From assembly GCA_008360975.2 (NCBI GenBank), contig CM039179.1, forward strand, positions 47,002,359 through 47,066,358: a stretch of DNA of 64,000 nucleotides, given 5' to 3'. Both the position numbers and the translations under genes were made by a program. This DNA comes from Lichenostomus cassidix. Its lineage: Eukaryota > Chordata > Aves > Passeriformes > Meliphagidae. The notes under the pieces are model-generated. The model was given only the letters and a program-made list of their open reading frames with translations, did no database searches and was not told the DNA's origin. This document shows positions 20,024 through 32,099 of this stretch, piece by piece (position 1 is the first letter of the stretch; every line of letters begins with the position of its first letter).

Positions 20024-22312
20024 CTGGGCTACTTGTCATTTTTTCCCCTTATTTATTGTTTTGAGTAGGGAGAATTGATACTTCTAATTGCAACTTCACA
20101 GTGCTATAGTCACAGTGAGCCTAAAACTGAAGAGATATTTTAAGTGTATTCTTTTGGTGTTGTTTACTTCTTCACCTGAAAACAATGCAGGATTTTTGCT
20201 CCCTTCCTTTGCACAAATGACCCATATACTGTTCTTACAACAGAAAAGGAAAAGGAACATAGGAAAATGCATTAATTCATTCCAGACTAAGACTAATAGG
20301 CACTGAAAGCTTGACCTATTCTATAAGTGATGAGCTTTTGTGCTTCAAATAGGAAATAAGTAATCATCCACAAAAAATGTTAGGCTTGCATGGCTTTATT
20401 CAGTGAGAGAGAGGAGGAGAAAAGAAAGGTAATTGATATGGTCAATGTAAAAAGCTTCTAGGATTATTTTTTAAAGGTAGAAGAATATACCACAGGGAAT
20501 GATAGATCTGAATGCAGTCCAGCCTTATGTCAAATATTTGCTTCACTTGTAAGAAAAAAGTTGCTTGATTTGTCATTTGTGGCAGTTACCTTCCACTGAG
20601 GTCAAAATCCTTTCCCTGCCAAGTTTCCCACCGGAAGCCTAGAGAATGATTTACCTTTCTTTATTAACAAACTATCATTTCCTGTTCTGAGCATGTGTCT
20701 CCAAGTTTAGATGTCTTAATGTTCAATTTTATTTATACATTTTTTAAGCTGGCATTTAAGAATAGTTGTAAGTATTTTTAAGCTGACGCTTAAAAAAGTC
20801 TCCCAGCCTTTTCTGAACTCCCTCCAAGAAAAACAAGTTATTACTAATAAATTAAGAACTCACTAAAAGTTGAAAACCAGAGCATTGAGTAAGTGTTCTG
20901 TCTTCTTGCTCCTTAATTTTCATCTCAGATCTGGTGTTTGGATGATTTTACATAGTTCTGTAGTACTCAAAAATCTTACACTGTGTGTTTGTGTGTATTG
21001 GTTATCAATCATCAAGTGAAATTAAAAAGTGCTTGTTCTCATTCTCCTTTTTATTTTTCCTTACCTCTCTGGTGAAGAATGTAAGCTGGTTTTCTTTCCT
21101 TTCTGCACCAGCTGGCTGGATGCTTTGGTATACAAAGAAGAACAGTATATATTTAGCTTTCTGAGTGAAATTTGCCAAAAAGAAGGTGGCTTATGTTACA
21201 TGAGTAATTTATCCATATTTAAAGCACATCAGTATGCTGTAACTGAGTATTGGAGTATATATGTGAGATTGTGTTTGGCAGCTGATAAACCGAGATTTTT
21301 ATTATTTAATTATGGGGTCTTTTCATCATTTTTATTCTTGAAGGGGTTGATAACCATTCTGTGTTTCCATTCACTGAATGTAGTTCTTGAACTAGGTACA
21401 GTGCTTATGCCTAAACTGTTCTGGGCTAGTCTTGCTGATGAAAACAAGCATTAGTGATATCTTTGACCTTTAGGCTATATGTTGGAAACCCCAAATCCCA
21501 GTGATTTCAGTAGACAGTAAATCCAGTGTTTTCACTGTATGGATGAACTTGATCAAACTGATGACAAGCCCTGTCTTTACAGTGATTTATGTTTCAGCCA
21601 AAGATAATTTTACAGAAAGCTGAAGGTGAAACTGGAAAACTGGGGTGGCTGAGCAGTATAGCAGTCAAAGATAGTGCAGCTCAAAAGTCCTACTAATTGA
21701 AGTCCGATACTAAAATTGTGGGTGTGTTTTCTTTTTGCAGTATAGTAAGTTCTCTGTCTACCTAGTTAGGTTCTAAGGGAAAAGGAAAACATCTTGTTGA
21801 CAGTGAAATTTGAAGCCGGTTTAGACACTGAGCAATGGTTTTCATGTTCCACTTGGTTCTTAATGAGGATAAATAGTGGATCCCCCGCACCTCAGGTAAG
21901 CCCATTACCAGGATTTGGGTTGCATGTATGACTCTTGGGAACAGGGATGTGGGGAAATGTAGCCTGTAGGGCTAAATATGGCACTGGGGTCTAGGCTTCA
22001 GTTAGTATGGATTGGGGTGTGTGCCCACTGGACTCCTAAAAGCTGGGTTGTGTATGTTAGTTAACATCCTAATATTGCACTTAATTAGATAAGGTTTAGT
22101 ATTCTAAATAAAACCAAAATCTTGCCTCAAGCAGATTAGATTGTTTTAATAAGAATTAAGAGGGCTTTTCAAGTGGATTGAGATAATGTTATTAACGCAT
22201 GCCTACTTTATCCTTTGAGATAGGAAAGTGGAGGTCCAAGTAAGGAAAATTTTCCATACACAGGTTTTGAGGATAACCATGAAAGTCATGCTTGATATGC
22301 ACCATATAGAAC

Positions 22313-22347
22313 TTTAATTTTAGACTGGTATGAAGTCTAAAATTAAA
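22313..22347. repeat. Perfect 14-bp inverted repeat
   Basis: TTTAATTTTAGACT is followed after a 7-base spacer (GGTATGA) by its exact reverse complement, AGTCTAAAATTAAA. It could extrude as a hairpin. It is too short for a microRNA precursor and may be the core of a decayed palindromic element. Confidence 0.85.
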
Positions 22348-23174
22348 TGAGAGAGAGCAAAACCCTTATTATTGCTCCATTTGTTGTCATGTTGCTTTAG
22401 AGTTTTGATCTGTTAATTTACAAATTTTGTAAGGTTTGTTTCAAGTATAGTGACTTGCAGGATGGGACTGACAGTTGACCCTAGCAACAAATAGCATTTT
22501 TTAAAAATATTTTTCTGTATGATGTGAGCTACAAATAAATACATCAAATTTAGAAAAATTTAGAAATTTCTCTGTTAATATCCTCAAGATTTTTTTGAGA
22601 TCGCATTTAGGTGAGTATTTACATATTCAGCATATTTACCATATCAGTCTTCAAAAGCCAAAATTCTCCAAGTGTAGAAGTGCAGTAGTTAAGTGGTCGT
22701 GATGATTAACACAATAGATTTTTTACACTTTCTTACTAAATTCTCAACATTTAAATGTACAATATTACTTGTATTACCCTTTTCACTTTTGGCAAAATAC
22801 AAAATAATTAATTTTTGTGATGAGTGAAATCTTAGGGCGTTTGCTCAGGTGGCAGGAAGAGAGCAGAATGCATTTCTGTTCTACAATGGAACATTGAAAT
22901 ATATTTAGGAATTAACAGTTGGGATAGATGGATTTGAACAGTCTGTCTTGTCTCAGATGTTCCTAGATGTGTGCAGGTACAGCAAGTAATAATGATTTCA
23001 TCTGCTGAGACTAATTTCTCAATCAGTCACTGGAGCAGAGTCCCAGAAAGAAATTGCCTGCATGTGAGAGCACGCTCGATTGAGTAGTGTCTGTATGAAT
23101 AGGATTGAATAGATGTCTTACTGAAAATGTCAGCATTTGTCATACTGGGTCATCTCAAATAAATCAATTACAGA

Positions 23175-23235
23175 GTGGGATTGCAGGTAGACAGCACACC
23201 AGATGTGGGATTGCAGGTGACGAAGCACACCAAAT
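23175..23235 (+). repeat. Tandem duplication, 30-bp unit
   Basis: Two adjacent copies begin GTGGGATTGCAGGT and end GCACACCARAT. They differ at a few positions and by a single-base length change. This is a local duplication of unknown effect. Confidence 0.85.
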
Positions 23236-26200
23236 CTTTACCAATGATAATACTTGGGTTTTTTCCTCTTTATACAATCTGATTTTAAACTGGAATTTTG
23301 CCAATAAAAATTAATATCTCCTTGAAGTCAGGACAGTTTGACCCAAAAAAGCACATGCATATAAAGTGCACATACATATAGTACTTTTTACTTCAAAAAT
23401 ATTGCCCATTTTAATCTGTGGAAACTCCTGTGTATTAGTCTTAGTTTTTTCTTTTTATATTTATTCTTTGTGGTCCCTATCCCTTTGTTTCACCTTTCCT
23501 GGCCATAATACATAAAGGTTTACTGCCACTTATAGGACAAAAGGTGATAGAGGAGGATGAAACATGCTTTTCTCATTAGTATTCTGTGCCTGAAACTTTA
23601 CGACAAGGTCAGAAAACTATGACCTTGCTGCATTTATCCTGCATTTTCAGAAATATATTTTTTCCATTCATGTGACATTGAATCCATTATTTCAGAAAAC
23701 ATCTTATTTTCATTGTTTGGGTATGATTTTTATTACTCAAGAAGGCTTTATGTGTCTTTAAAGAGTTCCCCTTTGTTTTAACCCACTGGCACTGTGTTTC
23801 ACATGAAAGAGGCAGAAGTCTTACGACCCAAAAAGCATGAACTGCTGTTGTTCCTCTGCCACAAGGATTGTTCACTAGAGAGACAATGTAGTTACCTTTG
23901 GACATGAGTAGCAATGATTTAGCTTCAAATGGTGAGAGTTCGGTGTTTTCAGCCTTGGGAAAAGGCAAGAGAGGTTGTGCTGCATATCTGAAGTTTCTCT
24001 TTATGTGTGGTGTAGGAAACTTTTTTTCTCTGCCTTAACTGTGCATGCTGATTACAGAAGCTTAGGGCTAAAATGTTTAAATTGCTAGACTAAAGTGTAT
24101 TAGTTCCCATTTCAGTAGAAGTTACCAATAATCAGAAGCTTTGAAAACATAGTCTGCTATTATGTAGGATTATTTATGGATATTTTAATACTTAAAAGCT
24201 TAAGTTACATTTTAAAATGGTCTTGCCAAGAGAGATAATCTGTTTCTAAAAGGTAAGGAAATGTATAATCAGAGGAGCTCTGCTTTCCTGAAAGACTGCT
24301 GTATAATTACCAAACCACTTGGTGCACCTGAGAGATAGCACTTGATGCCATTTAGGGGTTGCAGGCACAAGTTTCACTTGGAGAGTCTGAGCCAGTACAG
24401 GTGTATCAGGAAGAATCACCACCTTACAGATATAGAGAGCCCCCCTTGAACAAAGGGGCTTTTCTAGTTTTTCTTTTTTACCCTCATTTCATTTTGATCA
24501 AGAAGCGGTGTATATGAATGAGTCATAAATAGTGGTGTTGGTGCTATGTTTACCGATGAAAGAATGTATTGGTAGTCTTATAGTGTGTCTCAGAAAACCA
24601 CATCAAAATGGAAAATTTTTAAATGACCAAACTTACCACTGTCATCTTCAGAAATGAATACAGACATCAGGGCTATAGAAATCCACATTTCAAAATTAGT
24701 TGTACTGTAAGTAAATTGCACTATTGGTTGTACTTAAAACTGTTACTGTGATTAGACACAGTTCCACTTTAGGTCTCAAAATCAACTCAGACCTTTGTCA
24801 GCTTCCACTGTAGTGCAGTTTTATTAATTACTGATTTACTTAAAGTGGTGTTGTTTCTTGTAAGACACATGTCAATCATGTCAATGTTGGTGTCTCACAA
24901 ACTCTCAAAACCACAAAGTGAACTTTGAAAGTGAACTTGAACATTTTTCTCCCTCTCATTTCCTCTGCATAAAGTATTGCAAAGAGGAGGAAATTTCAAA
25001 ATTATTTGCTTTGCGTCATTTTATTTATGAATTTTGTTTGATTATTTTAGGCAGAATGATAATTTGATGAAGTGCTGTTTTGTGACTCCCCACTCTCCCC
25101 ACCCCCCTCACACTCACTCCTCCAAAGTATATAGCAGTATGAAATATGTAAGGAGTGCAGTTTAGGGACCAAGAATTTACTTTGTGAACTTAACCTAAGT
25201 GCGACTGCATTAAATAGTAAAATGAAGGAGAAGCATCAATGCCTTCTTGCAGAACTCATTGAATGCATTGAACCTTTCACCAGTAGGTTTACTGTCTTCT
25301 ACATCTGCTGCTCTGCAGGTGGAGATTATGCAGTTGTTTATCATTCATATGTTTTTATGCCTCAGTGTCTTTTCTCTCTTAAAGAAACATGGTGCTCATT
25401 CTTTAAAACTAGTGCATGAGGATCCCACAGTTACCAAAAAACCCCCAAAAACAGCGACATGCAAAGGTTATCTTAACTGCCCACTGCCTGCTACTCTTAA
25501 TACAGTTCTTGGGGAGGAAGGCTTTCCTCAGACCCCTTCATCTCACGTGGAATGAAAAGACTGTGTAAGTTATTCTAAAATATGTGTGGTCAGGGGGAGG
25601 CAGCGGTTATGGTATAAAAGGTGAACTTTCCATCAGGTCTGTGCCTGTTCTCTCCTGCCTACACGCAGCTGCAGTACAAAGTCTGAAAGTGGCCAGCAGT
25701 GTTTCTGGCCACCTCTCTATTCGTGAATCTGACAGTAGGTGGGAATGTTCCTGGACAGTGGATTGCAATTGCCCACGCTAGTGAAGCGTTAAGACTTTGC
25801 CTGGTGTGAGTTAAGTATTTGCCAAAAAAATACTCTTCCAAGTTACTCCCTACCACATTTCAGGAGCCATTCCCAAAAGTTAGCTTGCCAGCAGCTCCTT
25901 CTTTTAGAGGTTAAAGGAGTTGCCCAGCATGGACACTGTCCTTTTGGGGCTGGAACATAGTGCCCAGGAATGTTCTTGGACACATTTATTAGCAGTCCAG
26001 GAGGAAAGAGATCCCTCCCACAAATCTCATCTCAAGGGAAATTTACTCACAAGAACAGATATTCTCATGAGTTCAGATGACACAATCTAATCCCCAAGTA
26101 GAAACTTAATGGCACAGAAGCTACCTATTTAATTTTTATTTCAAAGGAGTAAGGTAGTTGGTAAGGTAGCTTGATAGAATTTTGCAAAGCTAAAGTGACT

Positions 26201-27798
26201 GGGGCACTCAGTTACCTAAAATTATACATTGATATGTTGTATCTATCATGTTCCACTGTGGGGAACTGCGAGGAGTTCTTTTAAAAATGGGTTTGTTTTG
26301 CAAAATGGCTTTTTTTTTTCTTTGCAAAATTATTTGTGAAATATCTACTGTCAAGTCATAAAAACAGACTTTTTCCTATATTTTCTTTCACTAAAACATT
26401 AGCTGTAGTAAGACTCAGCACTTGATTTTTAAGAATAAATTGAGGTGGTGTTTCTTGCTTTTGGAAGTTACATACATCTCTGAAGAAAACAGTTACAAAA
26501 AATAATTTCCTCCCACGGTAATCATTACAACTTCATCTTTTCCCAAAATATGGAAAGTGTTCTCTTTTTCTTCCTTTCAGCCCTGTGCTCCCTTAGTCCC
26601 CAGGTTATAGAGTGGGTGGCTTATGGAACCTTGCAATTGCTGAGTGATTTTGCAGACTTTCATAGAGAAAAAAATGTGTTAAGTATTGCACTTGAGCTTG
26701 GCCTCTGAGAGGACAGATCTTATAAAATATTTCAAGTGTGTGCAAAATGTATTTCTGCACACATGCAGTCTGAAGGATGTGGCTGGAGAGAAAAGGACTG
26801 TCACAATTCACCCCTGTAAATCTCTGCTTTGGAATAAAGAATCAATGTCAACAATTTTTAATTTTTTTTAAATTGATAAATTAAACTAAGTGAAATATTA
26901 GATGGAAAGATATCCTGTTCAGTTTATTGAATGTGTCCAGAATTTGTGCTGTTTACATTTCACATAGTTTTTATCCAAAGACCTCACTTCAGCTGCAAGA
27001 CTGGTGGGTGAAATGCTTGGCCTCACTGGAGGCAATGACAAAATTCTCCTTGACCTCCTTGAAACTTTGTATAGACAAGAGGTGAATTCCTGAATATGTA
27101 CTGATTGAACATACACTTGAATGGGTATCCTGGGAAAATCCCAGCTGCCTAGGGGAATAAAAAAAGTTTATAATTGCATGACACACAGTTTTGAATCAAG
27201 GAATAGCTATCTTAGTTTAGGATTTCTAACCTTCATTCTGATCCCACTTAACTTGCTCTACTGTTAAGATAATATATTCCTACCACTGCTGCAGGATATA
27301 TGTAGTTGCTTCCTTTAGGCATCAATCTTTTAGATTTTGCTGAGAGATTCTGTTTTGGGGGTTAATTCCATTAAGGGTGGTACAGATTGCTGTTAGGCTT
27401 TTTGCTGACAGATTTGTGCTGATAAAAGCTTGTGTGTAGACTTTCTCCATTTATTTCAGCTTACTGTTATCATTCTTGTATACTGAAGCTGCAACAGTTT
27501 GAATTTAGCTCTTACAAAAAAGTCTAGGGTGAGTATTCATTTGGTTTAGCTGTCAGTCTGGTTAATTGGAATAGGCTCATTCATACTGATAGTATCTGTG
27601 CAGTGTTTTTTGACTTGCTAAATCAGCTCTAAACACTACCTGAAGTTTCATGAGTGAAAACATGCTTAAAGTACAGTGAGCTGCTCTCAGACAGAAGTGT
27701 CTGTGTGTACTAGCATTGCATTCATCTGAGGTGCCCATTAAGATGGTCAAAATATTGTTATAGTTACATTTCTACATTGCACATTGTATCTCCTGGAC

Positions 27799-27814
27799 AT
27801 ATATATATATATAT
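27799..27814. repeat. Short (AT)n microsatellite
   Basis: Eight AT dinucleotides lie in AT-rich gene-free DNA. Length is likely variable. Confidence 0.9.
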
Positions 27815-29019
27815 GGATTGAGAGAAGGGTGCACATCACAATTACATCTTTCTTAGGGGAAATGAGGAATTGAATTATCATATTTCACTGTGACCAATAT
27901 TCCTCTTTCAGAGTATCAGCTTTTGCTATAACATTCTCCTGTGGTTTTAAAATGAGACTATGATCAGTGCTACTTTCTCCCACCCCAAGGGAGTACATCT
28001 GCAGAGGGGAGTGCACCTACCATGTACTCTGTCTATTGAAGTCTCCCAGGCGTAGCATGTTGGTTCAGTAGACAGAACAGCTTTTTTCCACTTTGTACTT
28101 TCAGTGACAAATGAGTGATGAAAATACTAGTTTTCTTATTGCTAATCATACAAATATGGCAACTTTTGGAGCCTTTGGCAATTCCCAAACAGCAACTGAT
28201 AACAACTCCCATGCATACGCACAGATAGGAAGAATTACTACTTTGGGAGAAGACATCATCAGAGGGTGAGTGCTAAAAGGAAGAATGAGTGCACAGATGT
28301 GATGTGGTATAGAAACCAACCATGAGCAGCAATGGCCATGAAATAGACTGGTGGGTTTACTGTTGGTGGGATTTTACTAGAGTTTCAGTCCTACAGTAGC
28401 ACAGACACTAAGTAGATACAGAGTATTAATGTCTAAATTTCTATATTTAGTGACTTAAACCTGCAATTGTCCACATGTGATTTAGACATCTCATGTTGAG
28501 TGTATGAAAGGTATTGTTTTCTTTGGTGTTTTTTGGTGGGTTTGGTTTGGTCATCTTTTTTTTTTTTTTGCTTTCTTCCCTTGTGAAGGCAGGATGAAGC
28601 ATGCATGGCAATAAAAAAAACCAGCCTGCTCTCCTTGGTTACCATTTCTGAGATGTATAATAAGGTTTATTGGGACAAAGAAATATCAGAGACCAAAAAA
28701 AAGGCAAAGTGAAAAATTTGTGCTGTTTTGGTATTTGCTTCCTTGGTGGGGTGGGTATGTTGTCATGGTGGTAGTGATTTTTTTCCCATTGTTTGTTTGT
28801 TTTAGCCTTTCTTTCCTAACAGTCCTAGTCTTCTTCCAGCTTTTCAGGGCCTGCCAGTCCTGCAGTCGTACATCACACACTTGCCTTAATGAGAAAACAT
28901 GGGATATGAAATATGAAAATATAACCCCTTGGAAAACTATGTAAAAGCGTTACAGGATGGTGGTTACCATCATTGTGGGGAGTTTGTGATTTTTAGGTTT
29001 TGGGTTTTAATAATTTAAT

Positions 29020-29110
29020 TTGGGCCCAGATTCACAAGCTGGGTAAATCAACCTGGTGCCAGCAATGACAGCAACGTTCTGGTGATTTCCATGGGCAGTG
29101 GTTGACCAAT
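29020..29110 (+). repeat. Old amniote interspersed repeat, one arm
   Basis: GGGCCCAGATTCACAAGCTG followed by GGTAAATCAACCTGGTGCC resembles the left arm of a palindromic amniote repeat (a CAGATTC-AGCTGGTGTAAATCAGC pattern). The right arm is not recognisable. I cannot name the family. Confidence 0.35.
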
Positions 29111-31887
29111 AACTTACCACCAAAAACCCCCATGTTGCACAGTAGAATCATAATCTTAAGATTTTATCAGCTTTTTTGCTTTCTGCATCATTACTGAACA
29201 ATACTTTTCACTATAACTCAAGACAGTTCAGATTCCTTATTTATAATACTATAAAAGCTGTATTTTATTACATTCAAGATGCTTGTAGAAAAGGAATGCT
29301 TTCAATTCAGTCACTTAACTTTAGGATCCTGGGATCACTTGAGTGTTCCCAGACTTGTGAAAAAAGCAGAACCCCTGCAAAAGGTAGAAAACTGATAATT
29401 TCAATTTACATGCAACAGTGTTTTAAGTTTTAAAAAAATACTTAAAGCATGCTTTGTGTGGTGGACATTTATGCTGAGCCTATTTATTATGGAGTCAATA
29501 ATATTTTTCAAGAATGATTCATCTGAGTTATTTTAGAGGCTGCCTTGAATTCTGGTCATTTCTATAGATACTGCAATTCATAGTCATTAGTAAGCTAGTG
29601 GTTTGATCTAACCTCAGCTACCTGTTGCTGGCTGTGAATGGAAGAATTTATTTTTAGTGTGAAACCACAATATGAATATTTTCCACTCTGAAAGTATAAA
29701 AAACCCTTTAAGTAGAAATTTTACTCCTTCACTGTGATGTGCTGTGGCTCTGATGTCAGACATACTGGGTTCTTCTTACAGAAAATCCTTTAAAATGCCT
29801 TATTCTCTATTGAAGTTGACAAGAATTTCCTCCACTTAACCCCTTCAGTGCCCCCAGGCGTTCAGATCACATCAAACAAAAGGGAGCTCCTCTGCCTCCT
29901 AGAGAGGGATAGTGAGATGTTGACAAATGCAAAATGAAAAATAAGGAGACTGAAAAACCCGGGCCCTTGGAAGGAGGTTTGTGGGCAGGCTCACACAGCT
30001 GTGATACGTGAGAGGCAGCATCTCTGGGGGCTGTGACTTTACAGCTGCACAACCACTGCAACTGCCCGGCTGATAGTGAATCCTTCATTTTGGCACGATG
30101 TGGTCTTTGTTTGCTTGTTGGGCTGGGCTATTTGGGGATAATTCTGCTGTTTCTGCAAGATTCAGAAGCAGAAATGGTCTGTAATTTCAGGTAATATCAG
30201 CTCTGCTTAGTAAGAGTCAATGGCTCAATTGTGCTAGAGAGCTACCTACAGCTCTTGAGCACATCAACCCTGTAGTTATATGTGGAGTTCCGAAAGCTAT
30301 TATTTAGTGTAATGGTGATGGACTACTTCACCCACCATGGATTACATTACAGAAGGATGAGAATCTGAGATCTATATAGAGCTATTGTCCTATACACAAA
30401 CTTCCCTTTTTTTTTTACATAAAACATTTGAATTACATTAGAGACTAGATGAAGAAACAACAATCAATATCCTGGTTCCTTTCTATTTCATTTGGTTTAT
30501 AATTTTGAAAACAAGCCTAATCTAGAGCACAGTTAAAAGCAAGGAGATGAAATGGAAAACAAGAATATAACAGTTTAGAAACCAGGACAGTTTGTAGCTC
30601 ATACCCAAAGCTCAGTTCATTTTAAGGACAAGAAACGGCTCCTGGGACTTGACTGAGAGCCTGGTTTCCACAGAATATAGGGCTTTCAGGTAATTGATGG
30701 GCTTTTGTTGCTGTTCACCACCAAGATTTTGCTGTTTCAATCAGAGAGACTACTGACCTCCCTGCTTAGATTGTCACCATATTTCTACAGCTTTAAAAAG
30801 ATTCTGAAATAATTTGTGGACTTCTTTGATGGAGGGAAATTTGCTCGTCCTTCATATCTGCAATGCCTCAGAAGTTCTCATTTTTTTTTCCTTTTTTAAG
30901 AGGCCAAAAGAAAGAAGTAGTCCATTATTTAGTTCTGTCAGTTCAATTCATTTATCTTAGGTGAAGAAAGCTGTTGTCTTTGTGTCCATACTCGTAAGGA
31001 AAAAAAAGTGTATGTTTTTTACCAACGGATCTCTCACACATGATCATTAGCACAAGGTAATATGTTCATGTGGTCACAACTGCTGGAATTTCAGTGCATG
31101 TGGTTTGGTCATTCATGCTACCAAGAAAATGTTTACCATCTCTACCAATGCATGTTAAAAGCTACAGTCATGCTTTCAGCACTGTGATTTTAACATTTGA
31201 TAAGTAGAAAATGTTTGTTTAAAAAACACAAGTAAATAAGTACCTTTGCCCAACCAACTTTCTCAAGAGAAGATGAGACCTCAGCTTCCGGTTAACACCT
31301 TCAAAGATGTTGCTAACCACCTTGCATTTCATGTCTGTGTCTTAAAAAAGCAAGAGACCATGCTTTTATAAATCCAGACATTTCTTCTCCTCATGACCAA
31401 CTGTAAGGGGTTTTTACAGATACTCACCACTTCACTGTCCAAGCAGGATCTGTTTGATATTTGGTCTGGAAGCAGGAAGGACATGCAGAGCATTTCAGGA
31501 GACACCCGCTTGTTGCAGAGAGGAAGAAGTAGAGGGAGCCCATGTTAGTGGGCATCTTTGATGTGATGAGTAAACATCCTTTCGGTAAGCAATGCAGTCT
31601 TACCGCAGGACTGTAAATATTGTTGGTAATTACATTTTTTTGATCTTGCTTTTTAGTGCAATGGTGAAAGAGCCATCTTTGCTTTCAGATTCCTCATTGT
31701 GCTGCAGACAATGGGATCTTGACCATGGATTCAACTTCCCCCAGTTTATAGGGACTGTAACAACAAATTTTTCAGGAGTTATTCATTTGCAAGTGCTGTA
31801 GTAAGCTAAGATTTTGTATTTCCTTGGTAGATGAAGACTAGAAAGAGTAGGACATCCATTAAAGGAAGAGCTTACTGATAGCTTAAT

Positions 31888-32095
31888 TTAGGTACATCCT
31901 AAGAGACTTTGGAGAAGTGGCAGCCAGGCTGAGATGCATCCGTAACAGGAGTTGGTTGAGAAAATGTGTAAGGCAATCTTCAGGGACAAACAGCCTTTAC
32001 AACTAGACACAGTCTCATCAACACCCGTAATGATAGCCAGCTTCCAGAGCCCAACTGCAATCTGCTTCTGGGCTGTCTTAACCTCCTTCACTTCT
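31888..32095 (-). pseudogene. Coding-like relic, possibly PIF/Harbinger transposase
   Basis: The minus strand encodes an open stretch containing Lys-Gln-Ile-Ala-Val-Gly-Leu-Trp-Lys-Leu-Ala. This is close to the Val-Ala-Ile-Ala-Leu-Trp-Lys-Leu-Ala motif near the N-terminus of HARBI1-like PIF/Harbinger transposases. No catalytic DDE residues or helix-turn-helix can be recognised around it, and the frame is only 67 codons. Neighbouring frames up to about 32.48 kb on the same strand might belong to the same relic. A chance match remains quite possible. Confidence 0.25.
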
Positions 32096-32099
32096 GCAA

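Larger units (their letters stand above)
19237..20045 (+). other. SPRY2: SPRY2 3'UTR
   Basis: The AU-rich trailer runs from the TAG stop to the poly(A) region at about 20.04 kb, about 0.8 kb long. It carries dense microRNA seed matches, AU-rich elements and a Pumilio-type site, listed separately. This pattern suits a short-lived, tightly tuned signalling-feedback mRNA. Longer alternative ends cannot be excluded, since AT-rich sequence continues downstream. Confidence 0.75.
20046..31885. other. Gene desert downstream of SPRY2
   Basis: The DNA is AT-rich with no recognisable coding or RNA gene on either strand. The largest open frame, 141 codons at about 21.03-21.45 kb, is rich in Phe, Leu and Tyr, lacks an ATG in good context and resembles no family. 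I take it as chance. Small repeats within are listed separately. Confidence 0.65.

Noticed and set aside
21029..21454. A 141-codon open frame downstream of SPRY2
   Set aside because: It is hydrophobic and AT-driven, lacks a good start context or family resemblance, and no splice or poly(A) logic supports it.
22852..22862. CTCF-like AGGTGGCAG half-match
   Set aside because: The left half of the consensus (CCA) is missing, and such partial matches are frequent by chance.
24438..24464. GC-rich hairpin AGCCCCCCTTGAACAAAGGGGCT
   Set aside because: It resembles a bacterial terminator but lies in vertebrate desert sequence. It is too short for a microRNA precursor.
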